The notes beneath the pieces were generated by a model that worked only from the letters and a program-made list of their open reading frames with translations, searched no databases and was not told the DNA's origin. A stretch of DNA of 64,000 nucleotides from Porticoccus sp002390525 (lineage in GTDB: Bacteria; Pseudomonadota; Gammaproteobacteria; Pseudomonadales; Porticoccaceae), in contig OX044352.1 in the NCBI GenBank assembly GCA_943846655.1, positions 1,178,001 through 1,242,000 of the forward strand. Reading direction: 5' to 3'. The position numbers and the translations under genes are program-made. Positions 7,228 through 15,725 of this stretch are shown in pieces (position 1 is the first letter of the stretch; every line of letters begins with the position of its first letter).

Positions 7228-9867
7228 CTATTTTTTGTTTGTTTTACGGTTATCCTCTATCTTCCATTGACCATCTTTAAATATTGCCTTCCATCCTGAA
7301 GGTTTACCATTTAACTCACTTTGCACGTAATGTTGCTTTTCTTTTCTGTTAAAGCGAACAACTGTTTTGTTTCCGTTCGGATCTTCTTGAGGAGCATCAA
7401 ATATATTACGATACTTAACATCGATTTCATCTTTATATTGTATGAGCTCACAAACAAGTGGAGCTCTTGTCTCTCGATGCTTTGGATATTGGCTAGCGGC
7501 AAGAAACATGCCTACTGCCCCATCACGAAGCACATAATGATCTTCAACTTTTATACATGCTAAATTTGGCATTGACACTGGATCCATTTTTGGAGGGGAA
7601 GGTTCTCCATTTCTCAAAAGCTTTCGGGTATTTTTACAACTATCACTTATACAACCAAAATATTTTCCAAAACGGCCATTCTTCAAGTGCATACCCATAC
7701 CGCATTTGTCACAAACCAGTGAGGGGCCGTCATACCCCTTGACTACAAATTTACCTTTTTCAACCATAAAACCACTACAGGTTGGATTTTTTCCACAGAC
7801 ATATAGTTTTCTTGTTGTATCAACTAGGTAACTATCCATAGCAGTGTCACATAAGCCACAACGATGTTTTTTCATTAACTGACGGGATTCAGCCTCATCA
7901 TCTTCATCAATATTGACAATCTCTTCACCGGAACTCAGATTAAGGGTACCTTTACATCGCTCTTTTGGTGGTAACGTGTACCCAGAGCAACTCAAGAAGA
8001 CTCCAGTAGATGCAGTTCTTACAGTCATAGGTCTATTACAAGCAGCTTCTTGGCACTTGATATCAGTTAGAGTTGGCTCGTTAGGTCTCATACCACCGTT
8101 TTTGGACTCAGCATTAGATAAGCTTTTTGAAAAATCTGCGTAGAACTTATTTAAAACGTCTTTCCAGTCACGTTGCCCATTGGCAATATCATCTAAATGA
8201 TTTTCCATTGCAGCAGTAAAGCCATAGTCCATGAGGTCTGTGAAACTTTCATTTAAACGAACTGTAACAATATCTCCAATTTTTTCAGCATAAAAACGAC
8301 GGTTTTCGACTCTCACATATCCTGCTTCTTGGATTCTTGAAATTATAGATGCATATGTAGACGGTCTACCAATACCTAATTTTTCAAGCTCTTTAACTAA
8401 AGCAGCCTCAGAAAAACGTGGTGGCGGCTTTGTAAAATGCTGGAGAGGTATTAAGACATTAAGATCTAATATCTCTCCTACTTGAAGATCAGGAAGTTCT
8501 GAAGTGTCATCTTTTTTTCGCATCGCAGGCAATGCTTTTAAGTAGCCGTCAAACTTAATAATACGTCCTTTAGCTTTCATCTGAAATTCTGCAGAATCCA
8601 CCGTGACAGTAGTGCTGGTAAATTTAGCTGGGGTCATTTGACAAGCAACGAACTGTTGCCAGATAAGCTGGTAAAGTTGCTTGGCATCATCCATATCAAT
8701 TAAGTCATTTGGCATGATATCGACATTAGAGGGTCTTATTGCCTCATGGGCCTCTTGTGCGCCAGATTTACTAGAATAAATATTTGGTTTTTCCGGTAAA
8801 TAACTTTCACCAAAATTGCTTTGTATATAGTTTCTACAAGCAGATACAGCATCAATACTCAGATTAATCGAATCTGTCCTCATATAGGTGATGTATCCAC
8901 CAGCATATAATCGTTGAGCCATAGCCATAGTCTTTTTTACGCCATATCCAAGTCTTGTACTAGCAGCCTGTTGCAAGGTTGACGTTATGAAAGGCGCCGA
9001 TGGTTTACTACCTGTAGGTTTATCCTCACGATCTGTTACAGTGTATGTTGCAGATTTAAGGGCCTCTAATGCCTCAAATGTTTGTTTTTTATCTTTTGGT
9101 AGAAATTTTTGTCCTGCTAATTTATTTATTTCAAATCGAATTATATCCCCAGAATTTGATTCAAGATCAGCATGAAGTGTCCAATATTCTTCTGGATCGA
9201 AGGCTCTAATTTCTCTCTCCCGAAGTACTATTAATTTGACTGCAACTGACTGGACGCGTCCGGCAGATAACCCTCTAGCAACTTTACTCCAAAGTAACGG
9301 TGAGATCATGAATCCAACGACTCTATCTAAAAAACGCCGGGCTTGTTGTGCATTCACACGATCTAAATCTAATTCAGAGGGTTGTGAAAATGCTGCTTGA
9401 ACAGCCTTTTTTGTTATTTCATTAAAAACTACTCTTTTGTAGCGATCTTCACTTCCACCAATTATTTCCCGTAAATGCCAAGCTATCGCCTCACCCTCTC
9501 TGTCTAGATCTGTAGCTAGATAAATTGTGTCTGCATTTTTTGCTAATTTTTTAAGCTCTGCTACTACTTTTTCTTTACCGGATAGAATTTCATATTGGGC
9601 TTTCCAATCCTTTTCTGGATTTATACCCATAGAGTTGAACAATTTTTCACGTGCTTTTTTTGCTTTATGTGCAGCCTTTTTTTCTTCTGGAAGATTGCGG
9701 GTGATTGATGCGGCCTTGGCGCGCTCTGATGGACTGCTTGATGCAATATTCTTAGATACATCTCGAACATGACCAATACTTGATTTCACTATGTACTCAG
9801 ACCCTAAGTATTTGTTAATAGTTTTTGCTTTAGCAGGTGATTCTACAATAACTAGTGATTTGGCCAT
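7228..9867 (-). CDS. topA: DNA topoisomerase I (type IA)
   Basis: Relaxes negatively supercoiled DNA through a 5'-phosphotyrosine intermediate. I take the ATG at 9867 (MAKSLVIVESPAKAKTI), giving 879 residues; an upstream TTG at 9927 would add 20 residues not shared with homologues. The TOPRIM domain (VIVESPAKAKT; TDLDREGEAIAW) is followed by the active-site tyrosine motif ITYMRTDS. Three C-terminal zinc-finger regions have Cys pairs near bases 8040-7950, 7860-7790 and 7710-7650, and a lysine-rich tail follows. The two small conserved genes downstream match the Pseudomonas arrangement. Confidence 0.97.
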   Translation of the reverse strand: MAKSLVIVESPAKAKTINKYLGSEYIVKSSIGHVRDVSKNIASSSPSERAKAASITRNLPEEKKAAHKAKKAREKLFNSMGINPEKDWKAQYEILSGKEKVVAELKKLAKNADTIYLATDLDREGEAIAWHLREIIGGSEDRYKRVVFNEITKKAVQAAFSQPSELDLDRVNAQQARRFLDRVVGFMISPLLWSKVARGLSAGRVQSVAVKLIVLREREIRAFDPEEYWTLHADLESNSGDIIRFEINKLAGQKFLPKDKKQTFEALEALKSATYTVTDREDKPTGSKPSAPFITSTLQQAASTRLGYGVKKTMAMAQRLYAGGYITYMRTDSINLSIDAVSACRNYIQSNFGESYLPEKPNIYSSKSGAQEAHEAIRPSNVDIMPNDLIDMDDAKQLYQLIWQQFVACQMTPAKFTSTTVTVDSAEFQMKAKGRIIKFDGYLKALPAMRKKDDTSELPDLQVGEILDLNVLIPLQHFTKPPPRFSEAALVKELEKLGIGRPSTYASIISRIQEAGYVRVENRRFYAEKIGDIVTVRLNESFTDLMDYGFTAAMENHLDDIANGQRDWKDVLNKFYADFSKSLSNAESKNGGMRPNEPTLTDIKCQEAACNRPMTVRTASTGVFLSCSGYTLPPKERCKGTLNLSSGEEIVNIDEDDEAESRQLMKKHRCGLCDTAMDSYLVDTTRKLYVCGKNPTCSGFMVEKGKFVVKGYDGPSLVCDKCGMGMHLKNGRFGKYFGCISDSCKNTRKLLRNGEPSPPKMDPVSMPNLACIKVEDHYVLRDGAVGMFLAASQYPKHRETRAPLVCELIQYKDEIDVKYRNIFDAPQEDPNGNKTVVRFNRKEKQHYVQSELNGKPSGWKAIFKDGQWKIEDNRKTNKK

Positions 9868-10105
9868 CGGATTATATTGCTCAATTAAATTTGTCGCAAA
9901 AAGGTCTTGTCTTGAATAAACCAACAAAAGAAGACCGCGTGCTTTTTACCTTGCTACCCTATATACATCTTGGCTAGCAATTACTCTTGATGCTTTAATT
10001 TCAAAATAATATGTTCGAAACTTCAATCTCATGTGGGGAATATACAGGTAGATATGGTAGGTTGGTCAAGTAGATTTATTCAATTGATAAAAAAAAATTT
10101 GTTAT

Positions 10106-10600
10106 TTAGTATCTGATGGCATTTCTCAGAGTGTACAATGACTCATAAATTCTCACTACATCCTCCTCCTCTCCCTCTTCTTTCCAGTAAATCATAATTC
10201 CATCTGATCTTGCTTGCAATGCAGAGATAGCAATAGGAAGATTTTTAAGTGCTAGATCTATATCCTCGGTTATATCCTCGCAACATTGCTCGCCAAGCCA
10301 GTTCCACTCTAACCAAATAGAGGCCTCTCCTCTTTTTGTTGACTTTACCAATAACCAATCCTCCATATGTGGTTTAGAAGATTTTACAGAGTCAATATGC
10401 CATGACAATTTGTAAGTAATGCAATCTAGTCTCTTTTTCTCTAACTGGTTATCTGCTGACGTGCTTAACTGAACTGTCATTCCTAGATTAGCAGCTTTCT
10501 TTCTCATGCATATTAAGAGCTTTTGACGTGGAGATTGCCTAAACCACATTAATGGTGAAATAATTATCAATAATACAAAAAAAATGAGCAGGTATGACAT
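10106..10600 (-). CDS. Uncharacterised membrane-anchored protein
   Basis: I do not recognise a named family. The 164 residues begin with one hydrophobic helix (about 3-18) followed immediately by SPLMWFRQSPRQK, so the body should be cytoplasmic by the positive-inside rule. The body contains a Trp-rich stretch (WLEWNWLGEQ, about 97-106), an acidic run near 140-148 and many charged residues. It lies between topA (same strand, 238 bases further along) and the divergent slt. Similar short membrane-anchored proteins occur in pseudomonads. It has no catalytic motif. Confidence 0.6.
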   Translation of the reverse strand: MSYLLIFFVLLIIISPLMWFRQSPRQKLLICMRKKAANLGMTVQLSTSADNQLEKKRLDCITYKLSWHIDSVKSSKPHMEDWLLVKSTKRGEASIWLEWNWLGEQCCEDITEDIDLALKNLPIAISALQARSDGIMIYWKEEGEEEDVVRIYESLYTLRNAIRY

Positions 10601-10793
10601 TATCTTCTCTTGTAAATTATATTTATTGGTAATGAAAATTTAAAATTTTAACTTTAACTTAAATTTTTTAAATTATATGTATAAAAATTAAATCTTCTCT
10701 ATTTAATATAGATTGTTGTAGCTATGATGTATATGAATAGAAATAACCTCAAATTTGGATTATTTACTTATTTTACTAATATATGCTCTCATC

Positions 10794-12806
10794 ATGAAAT
10801 TTATCGACATACGTATTTACAAGAGATGGCAAACTCCTGTCTTACGCAAATTATTCATAATATGGTTAGCCTTATTATCTTATGATGTAATTTGTTTAGA
10901 AAATTTTGATCCAAGTATAGGAGGGCTTCATGAGCAACGTGAAATTTTTAGAGCTGCATATGATGCGCTTCAAAAAAGAGACATGACAACCTATCAATAT
11001 GAATATACAAAACTTAACGACTATCCAATAAAACACTATCTTTTAGCACAAGAGTTACTGCAAAAAATTCGCAGCTTTCCTAAAGATGATATAAGGAAAT
11101 TCTTAGAGGAACATGATCAATCAGCAATTTCTGACAATGTACGACATTATTGGCTCGAAGTTTTGAGAAAACACAACAGATGGCAAGATTATTTAGCTGA
11201 CTACAAGGAAAGTGGAGCAACAATAAGACAGAGATGTTACTACCAATTTGCAAGAATTAAGAACGACACGAGTAATAAAAAAAGTGCTATTCAAGCTGCT
11301 CTAAAACTTTGGTCTTCTGGCAATTCACAACCCAAAGAATGCGACAAATTATTCGATATTTTGATCAAAGATGATCTTATTACAGAAGAAGTTGCGTGGG
11401 ATAGGTATGCAAAATCAATCGCTAAACGTAATTATCAACTATCAAAATATGTTTCAAGATTTATTAATAATAAAGATAATAAAAAACTTGCAACAAAGCT
11501 ATATGAAACATATAAAAATGAAAGTACCGTCATCAATCATAATTTCTTTACTCCGAAAGAGTTAATTAATAATACTAGCGAAATTCACACTGCGGTTACT
11601 TATGGATTGGTGCGTTTAGCAAAAAAAAATGCGCGTTTAGCAACCAAGGTCTTTTTAAAGTATCAAAAAAAATATAAATTTTCTGAAGCACAAAAAATAA
11701 AAATTAGTAGCTCTTTAATAAAAAGTCTTTTTAAACAAAAAAAGAAGGCAGAATCAGATGAATATTTAACAAAAAATATTCATTCTTCTGGTCATAAAAT
11801 ATTAGAATGGAGAGTTCGTCAATCTATCCAAATAGCTGATTGGAAAGATGCTCAAATCTGGATAGAAAAAATGCCTCAAGTCTTAAAAAACAAACAGGTA
11901 TGGAAATATTGGAATCAAAGGTTAACTGAGATTATTGATGGTGACTCTAAGAACCCAGACTTAAGTGGTTATAAAAAGTTATCCGGCGAGAGAAGTTTTT
12001 ATGGTTTTTTGAGCGCTCAACGACTGGGGCTATCTAATAATATGCGATATAAGGATTCAACGCCAAGTCAAGTTGAATTAATAGAACTAGAATCTCAAGT
12101 AGGTATTAAAAGGACGAGGGAGCTTCTTCACCATAACCTAAATCTCTCAGCACGCAGAGAGTGGAATAAAGCAACAAGGAATTTTTCAAAAAAACAGTGG
12201 ATTTCAGCAGCTCACATATCTAAAAAATGGCTATGGCACAATGGTGCTATTACAAGCATGATAAAAGCTAGTTACTGGAATGATACTAATCTTAGATTTC
12301 CTCTTGCTTTTAAGGACTTATTTAAAAAAAATGCAAAAATAAACCAAATACCTATGCATTTACTAATGGCTCTGGCTAGACAAGAAAGTTCTTTTCATCA
12401 TGAAGCAACATCTCCTGTTGGCGCCAAAGGCTTAATGCAGCTTATGCCTGCTACAGCAAAACAAGTAGCGAGTAATAATAATATTTCTTTTGATCCGGTG
12501 GTTGGCTTGTATGACGCAGGAATAAATATAGCATTAGGCAGCCTATACTTTAAAAAGATGCTTGATAGATTTAATGGTAATCGTATTCTCGCAATAGCCT
12601 CATATAATGCTGGGCCAACAAGGGTAAGTCGCTGGAGGAAAAAAACTGGGGGTAACATACCTTTCGATGCTTGGATTGAAGCAATACCATTTAATGAAAC
12701 ACGAAACTATGTGCAAAATGTATTAGCTTTTTCATCAATTTATGCAAAAAAACTAAATGAAAGTGAAGAGATAATTAGCAACCAAGAAGAAATTACTAAA
12801 TTATGA
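10794..12806 (+). CDS. slt: Soluble lytic murein transglycosylase (Slt70 type)
   Basis: Periplasmic enzyme that cleaves MurNAc-GlcNAc bonds to form 1,6-anhydromuropeptides, the substrates later processed by NagZ. I choose the ATG at 10794 (670 residues), which puts a basic stretch before a hydrophobic signal segment (KLFIIWLALLSYDVI); a TTG at 10755 is an in-frame alternative. A long alpha-superhelical region is followed by the GH23 domain: catalytic Glu near residue 531 in ALARQESSF, then GAKGLMQLMPATA and the YNAGPTRVSRW motif. The stop overlaps the tatD start by 4 bases, suggesting translational coupling. Confidence 0.93.
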   Translation: MKFIDIRIYKRWQTPVLRKLFIIWLALLSYDVICLENFDPSIGGLHEQREIFRAAYDALQKRDMTTYQYEYTKLNDYPIKHYLLAQELLQKIRSFPKDDIRKFLEEHDQSAISDNVRHYWLEVLRKHNRWQDYLADYKESGATIRQRCYYQFARIKNDTSNKKSAIQAALKLWSSGNSQPKECDKLFDILIKDDLITEEVAWDRYAKSIAKRNYQLSKYVSRFINNKDNKKLATKLYETYKNESTVINHNFFTPKELINNTSEIHTAVTYGLVRLAKKNARLATKVFLKYQKKYKFSEAQKIKISSSLIKSLFKQKKKAESDEYLTKNIHSSGHKILEWRVRQSIQIADWKDAQIWIEKMPQVLKNKQVWKYWNQRLTEIIDGDSKNPDLSGYKKLSGERSFYGFLSAQRLGLSNNMRYKDSTPSQVELIELESQVGIKRTRELLHHNLNLSARREWNKATRNFSKKQWISAAHISKKWLWHNGAITSMIKASYWNDTNLRFPLAFKDLFKKNAKINQIPMHLLMALARQESSFHHEATSPVGAKGLMQLMPATAKQVASNNNISFDPVVGLYDAGINIALGSLYFKKMLDRFNGNRILAIASYNAGPTRVSRWRKKTGGNIPFDAWIEAIPFNETRNYVQNVLAFSSIYAKKLNESEEIISNQEEITKL

Positions 12807-13627
12807 GCAGTACAATTAGATCAGAAAACGCATTAATAGATATTGGTGTCAACCTCACTCATCGATCTTTTGAAAAGACTTTAATATCCATTGTAAATCG
12901 AGCTAAAAATGCTAATGTCTCAAAGCTCGTTATTACTGGTATATCAGAACTGGATAGCATAAAGGGTATCAATATTTGTAAAGACTTATCTAAAAATTTT
13001 CCAAATATGATATATACAACATGTGGTATTCACCCTCATCATGCCAAAGAATATAATAGTGAAAGTTTTAATAATCTTAAGGAGATCGCTAGCGATAAAA
13101 GTGTAGTGGCTATTGGTGAAATAGGACTTGATTTCAACCGTAATATATCCACACCTAAGGAGCAAGAAATAGCTTTCGAAAACCAACTTCAATTAGCTAC
13201 TGAACTAGGTTTACCAGTTTTTTTACACGAGAGAGACGCACATAAGAGACAATTAGAAATATTAAGCACTCATAGGGCTCAGCTAAAAAATGTAGTTATA
13301 CATTGTTTTACAGGAACTAAAGCAGCGTTATTTAATTATCTAGATTTGGATCTTTATATTGGAATTACTGGATGGATATGTGATGAAAGGCGCGGAGGTG
13401 AGCTAAAAAATAATGTTGGCAATATACCGATTAATAGGTTGATGGTCGAGACTGACGCGCCATACCTGTTACCAAACATAATAAAAAAAACATCAAAAAA
13501 TCGGATAAATGAACCAGCTTTTTTACCTTTAGTCGTTGAAGAAATCGCTAAGCATCGTCCGGAATCAATCATAGAGATTTCGAAAAAAACAACTAGTAAC
13601 TCAACTCAATTTTTTAACTTGATATAG
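12803..13627 (+). CDS. tatD: TatD-family metal-dependent deoxyribonuclease
   Basis: TIM-barrel metal hydrolase; E. coli TatD is a 3'-5' exonuclease linked to DNA repair. The 274 residues show the TatD-proper N-terminus (IDIGVNLTHRSF) instead of the IDTHCHL of YcfH/YjjV. The metal ligands are in CGIHPHHA, GEIGLDFNRN (Glu), VFLHERDA, VIHCFTGT and the VETDAPYLLPN signature. The ATG overlaps the slt stop (ATGA), and the ybcJ gene follows 7 bases later. Confidence 0.92.
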   Translation: MSSTIRSENALIDIGVNLTHRSFEKTLISIVNRAKNANVSKLVITGISELDSIKGINICKDLSKNFPNMIYTTCGIHPHHAKEYNSESFNNLKEIASDKSVVAIGEIGLDFNRNISTPKEQEIAFENQLQLATELGLPVFLHERDAHKRQLEILSTHRAQLKNVVIHCFTGTKAALFNYLDLDLYIGITGWICDERRGGELKNNVGNIPINRLMVETDAPYLLPNIIKKTSKNRINEPAFLPLVVEEIAKHRPESIIEISKKTTSNSTQFFNLI

Positions 13628-13634
13628 GCACAAA

Positions 13635-13847
13635 ATGAAAATAGTCAGTATTAATAAAGAACCTGTTGAATTATATAAAATATTAAAATTTGAGGGTTTA
13701 CTTGAAAGCGGTGGAGCAGCTAAAAGTGCAATAGCTAACGGGCTAGTAGAGGTTAATGACTGTGTAGAGAAAAGGAAACGAAAAAAAATTATAGCTGGGG
13801 ATACCATTGTTTTTAATGGTGAGATACTTCATATAAATCTTTTATAA
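13635..13847 (+). CDS. ybcJ: S4-domain RNA-binding protein YbcJ
   Basis: A 70-residue protein consisting almost entirely of one S4-like RNA-binding domain, with the motif LKFEGLLESGGAAKSAIANGLVEVN (central part about residues 17-40) followed by KRKRKKIIAGDTI. Members bind structured RNA and associate with ribosomes; the exact target is unknown. It lies 7 bases after tatD and 18 bases before the reductase gene, in the slt-tatD-ybcJ run. Confidence 0.88.
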   Translation: MKIVSINKEPVELYKILKFEGLLESGGAAKSAIANGLVEVNDCVEKRKRKKIIAGDTIVFNGEILHINLL

Positions 13848-13865
13848 ATTTGGGCGCCAGAATCC

Positions 13866-14882
13866 ATGGATCATTACGAAAATAGACAGGTAATTCTTAA
13901 AAAAAGACCAAAAAATATTCCTGAAGCAGAAGATTTTAAAATTATTAAGACTGTTCTGCCAAAAATATCAACGGGTAAAATAATCATTCGAAATATTTTT
14001 TTGTCTGTAGAGCCAGCAATGAAAGGCTGGGTAAGCGCAATTGGTAATTATGCACAACCTGTGGCACTCAATAGTGTCATGAAATCTTTTGCTACTGGTA
14101 TCGTTGTTGATTCCTGTCATTCCGATTATCAACCTGGTGACCTGGTTACTGGTTTATTTGGTTGGCAAGAATATGCTTTAGTGGATGCTGGTGTTGTTGA
14201 TCGAAAAATAACAACTAATACTCTTCCAATGTCAACATCGTTAGGTGTGGCTGGTATAAATGGTATAACTGCATACCTTGGACTCCTAAGTGTCGGACAA
14301 CCTGTTTCCGGAGAAACTGTTGTAGTATCAACTGCTGCTGGGTCAGTTGGCTCTTGTGTTGGCCAAATAGCTAAAATCAAGGGGTGCACCACAGTTGGTA
14401 TAACAGGGGGCCAAAAAAAAGTGGATATGTGCAAAAATATATATCGATATGATCAAGCAATAGACTACAAGAATGACAATCTTACAAGCTCTTTAGCTAA
14501 ATATTGTCCTCAAGGAATTGATATATATTTTGATAATACTGGGGGAACAATCAGTGACAAGGTAATTCAAAAACTTAATATTGGTGCGAGAGTTGTACTT
14601 TGCGGTACTGCTTCTATTTCTAGCTGGAACCCTCCGCCTCTAGGGCCTAGATTAGAACGTCAAATATTAATCAAACGAGCTCGCATGGAAGGTTTCCTAA
14701 TATTTGATCACAAGGAGCGCTATTCAGAGGCTCTATTGGCTCTGACTAAGTGGGTAATCTCTGGTGAAATAAACTATCGTGAAGATATCTTGCATGGTAT
14801 TGAAAAGGCACCATCCGCTATTTCAGCAATATACCGAGGCGAAAATCTTGGTAAATTGCTTATCAAGTTAGGCGAAGAATGA
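13866..14882 (+). CDS. NADPH-dependent zinc-free alkenal/one oxidoreductase (CurA/YncB type)
   Basis: Medium-chain dehydrogenase/reductase family enzyme without structural zinc, reducing activated double bonds of enals/enones with NADPH. The 338 residues match CurA/leukotriene B4 dehydrogenase homologues. Visible are the N-terminal LKKRPKNIPEAEDF, FLSVEPAMKGW, the Rossmann signature STAAGSVGSCVGQIAKIKG (about 156-174), and YFDNTGGTISD. No catalytic zinc Cys/His set is present, as expected for this branch. The in vivo substrate cannot be told from sequence. Confidence 0.88.
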   Translation: MDHYENRQVILKKRPKNIPEAEDFKIIKTVLPKISTGKIIIRNIFLSVEPAMKGWVSAIGNYAQPVALNSVMKSFATGIVVDSCHSDYQPGDLVTGLFGWQEYALVDAGVVDRKITTNTLPMSTSLGVAGINGITAYLGLLSVGQPVSGETVVVSTAAGSVGSCVGQIAKIKGCTTVGITGGQKKVDMCKNIYRYDQAIDYKNDNLTSSLAKYCPQGIDIYFDNTGGTISDKVIQKLNIGARVVLCGTASISSWNPPPLGPRLERQILIKRARMEGFLIFDHKERYSEALLALTKWVISGEINYREDILHGIEKAPSAISAIYRGENLGKLLIKLGEE

Positions 14883-14911
14883 AAAAATACTTTTAGAGTT
14901 TTTATCAAAGA

Positions 14912-15151
14912 TCATAAAATAAGCTGCTTAATTTGACTAGGTGTAAATGGCCAGCTTTTTTCACTCCCCTCAGGATTAACAGCCACAGGTATTCGCAATC
15001 CATATTTTTCTCTAAGTAACACGTTATTTGATATGTTAACCTCATTATATTTCCAGTCAGTTGCTTTTAAGGCTTCTATTATGAGATCTTTTGCTATTTC
15101 ACATAGATGGCAATTGTTACCAACGTAAATTGTTATAACTTTATTTAGCAT
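14912..15151 (-). CDS. Glutaredoxin-like protein (DUF836 family)
   Basis: A small thioredoxin-fold protein. I choose the ATG at 15151 (79 residues) because it begins MLNKVITIYV, directly followed by the redox motif Cys14-His-Leu-Cys17; a longer start at 15217 adds unconserved residues overlapping rlmK. A cis-proline region is present (LRIPVAV). The C-terminus (WPFTPSQIKQLI) is typical of DUF836 members. Its end faces the CurA-like gene, and its start overlaps the 3' end of rlmK by 11 bases. The role is probably thiol redox, but the partner is unknown. Confidence 0.8.
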   Translation of the reverse strand: MLNKVITIYVGNNCHLCEIAKDLIIEALKATDWKYNEVNISNNVLLREKYGLRIPVAVNPEGSEKSWPFTPSQIKQLIL

Positions 15152-15725
15152 GCTTGATAATCCAACAGTTATGAATTTTCTTGTTTCTTTGGAAGTCTGG
15201 ATCAAATGTTTTGTCACTTATATTACAAACCTGATATCTTTCTATGATATCCGAAGACATAGAAAAATTACGGAAATTATTTGTAAATACTAATGTCCCG
15301 TTCTGGTCTAGCAGCAACATAGATTTTTTGATTAACTCTATATGATCTCTTTGTACATCAAATGTAGAGTCCATTTTTTTTGAATTAGAGAACGTAGGTG
15401 GATCAAGAAAAACTAAATCATACTGATTCAACTTATCTTTATTTTTAACATTTTTATCAAGCCAAACTAAGCAGTCTTCCCTTATAAGCTCATTAGATTT
15501 GCTACATATACTATTTAAAGAAAAATTTCTTTTTGCCCAATCGACATAGGTCTTCGACATATCGATACTCAGGCTTGATTTAGCTCCCCCTTTAATAGCA
15601 TAAATAGTGGCTGAAGCGGTATAGCAAAATAAATTAAGAAATCTTTTATTTTGGGACAGACCGTGGATTAGCCTCCGAACTGGTCTGTGATCTAGAAAAA
15701 GCCCTGTATCCAAATAAGCACTCAT
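15141..15725 (-). CDS. rlmL: RlmKL, C-terminal (RlmK) part, separated by a frameshift
   Basis: This frame encodes the m7G2069 23S rRNA methyltransferase half of RlmKL. It opens with YLDTGLFLDHR, then shows the SAM-binding LNLFCYTASATIYA and the catalytic DLVFLDPPTFSN. The first Met falls inside the conserved domain. Reading the same frame further upstream (to about base 15785) gives SEDYIFNLTENGYIFEIN, which also matches RlmK, so the true coding sequence enters this frame before 15725. The N-terminal half is the adjacent gene piece at 15722-17326. A one-base change in the T5 run at 15781-15785 would fuse the two. Confidence 0.85.
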   Translation of the reverse strand: MSAYLDTGLFLDHRPVRRLIHGLSQNKRFLNLFCYTASATIYAIKGGAKSSLSIDMSKTYVDWAKRNFSLNSICSKSNELIREDCLVWLDKNVKNKDKLNQYDLVFLDPPTFSNSKKMDSTFDVQRDHIELIKKSMLLLDQNGTLVFTNNFRNFSMSSDIIERYQVCNISDKTFDPDFQRNKKIHNCWIIKHAK

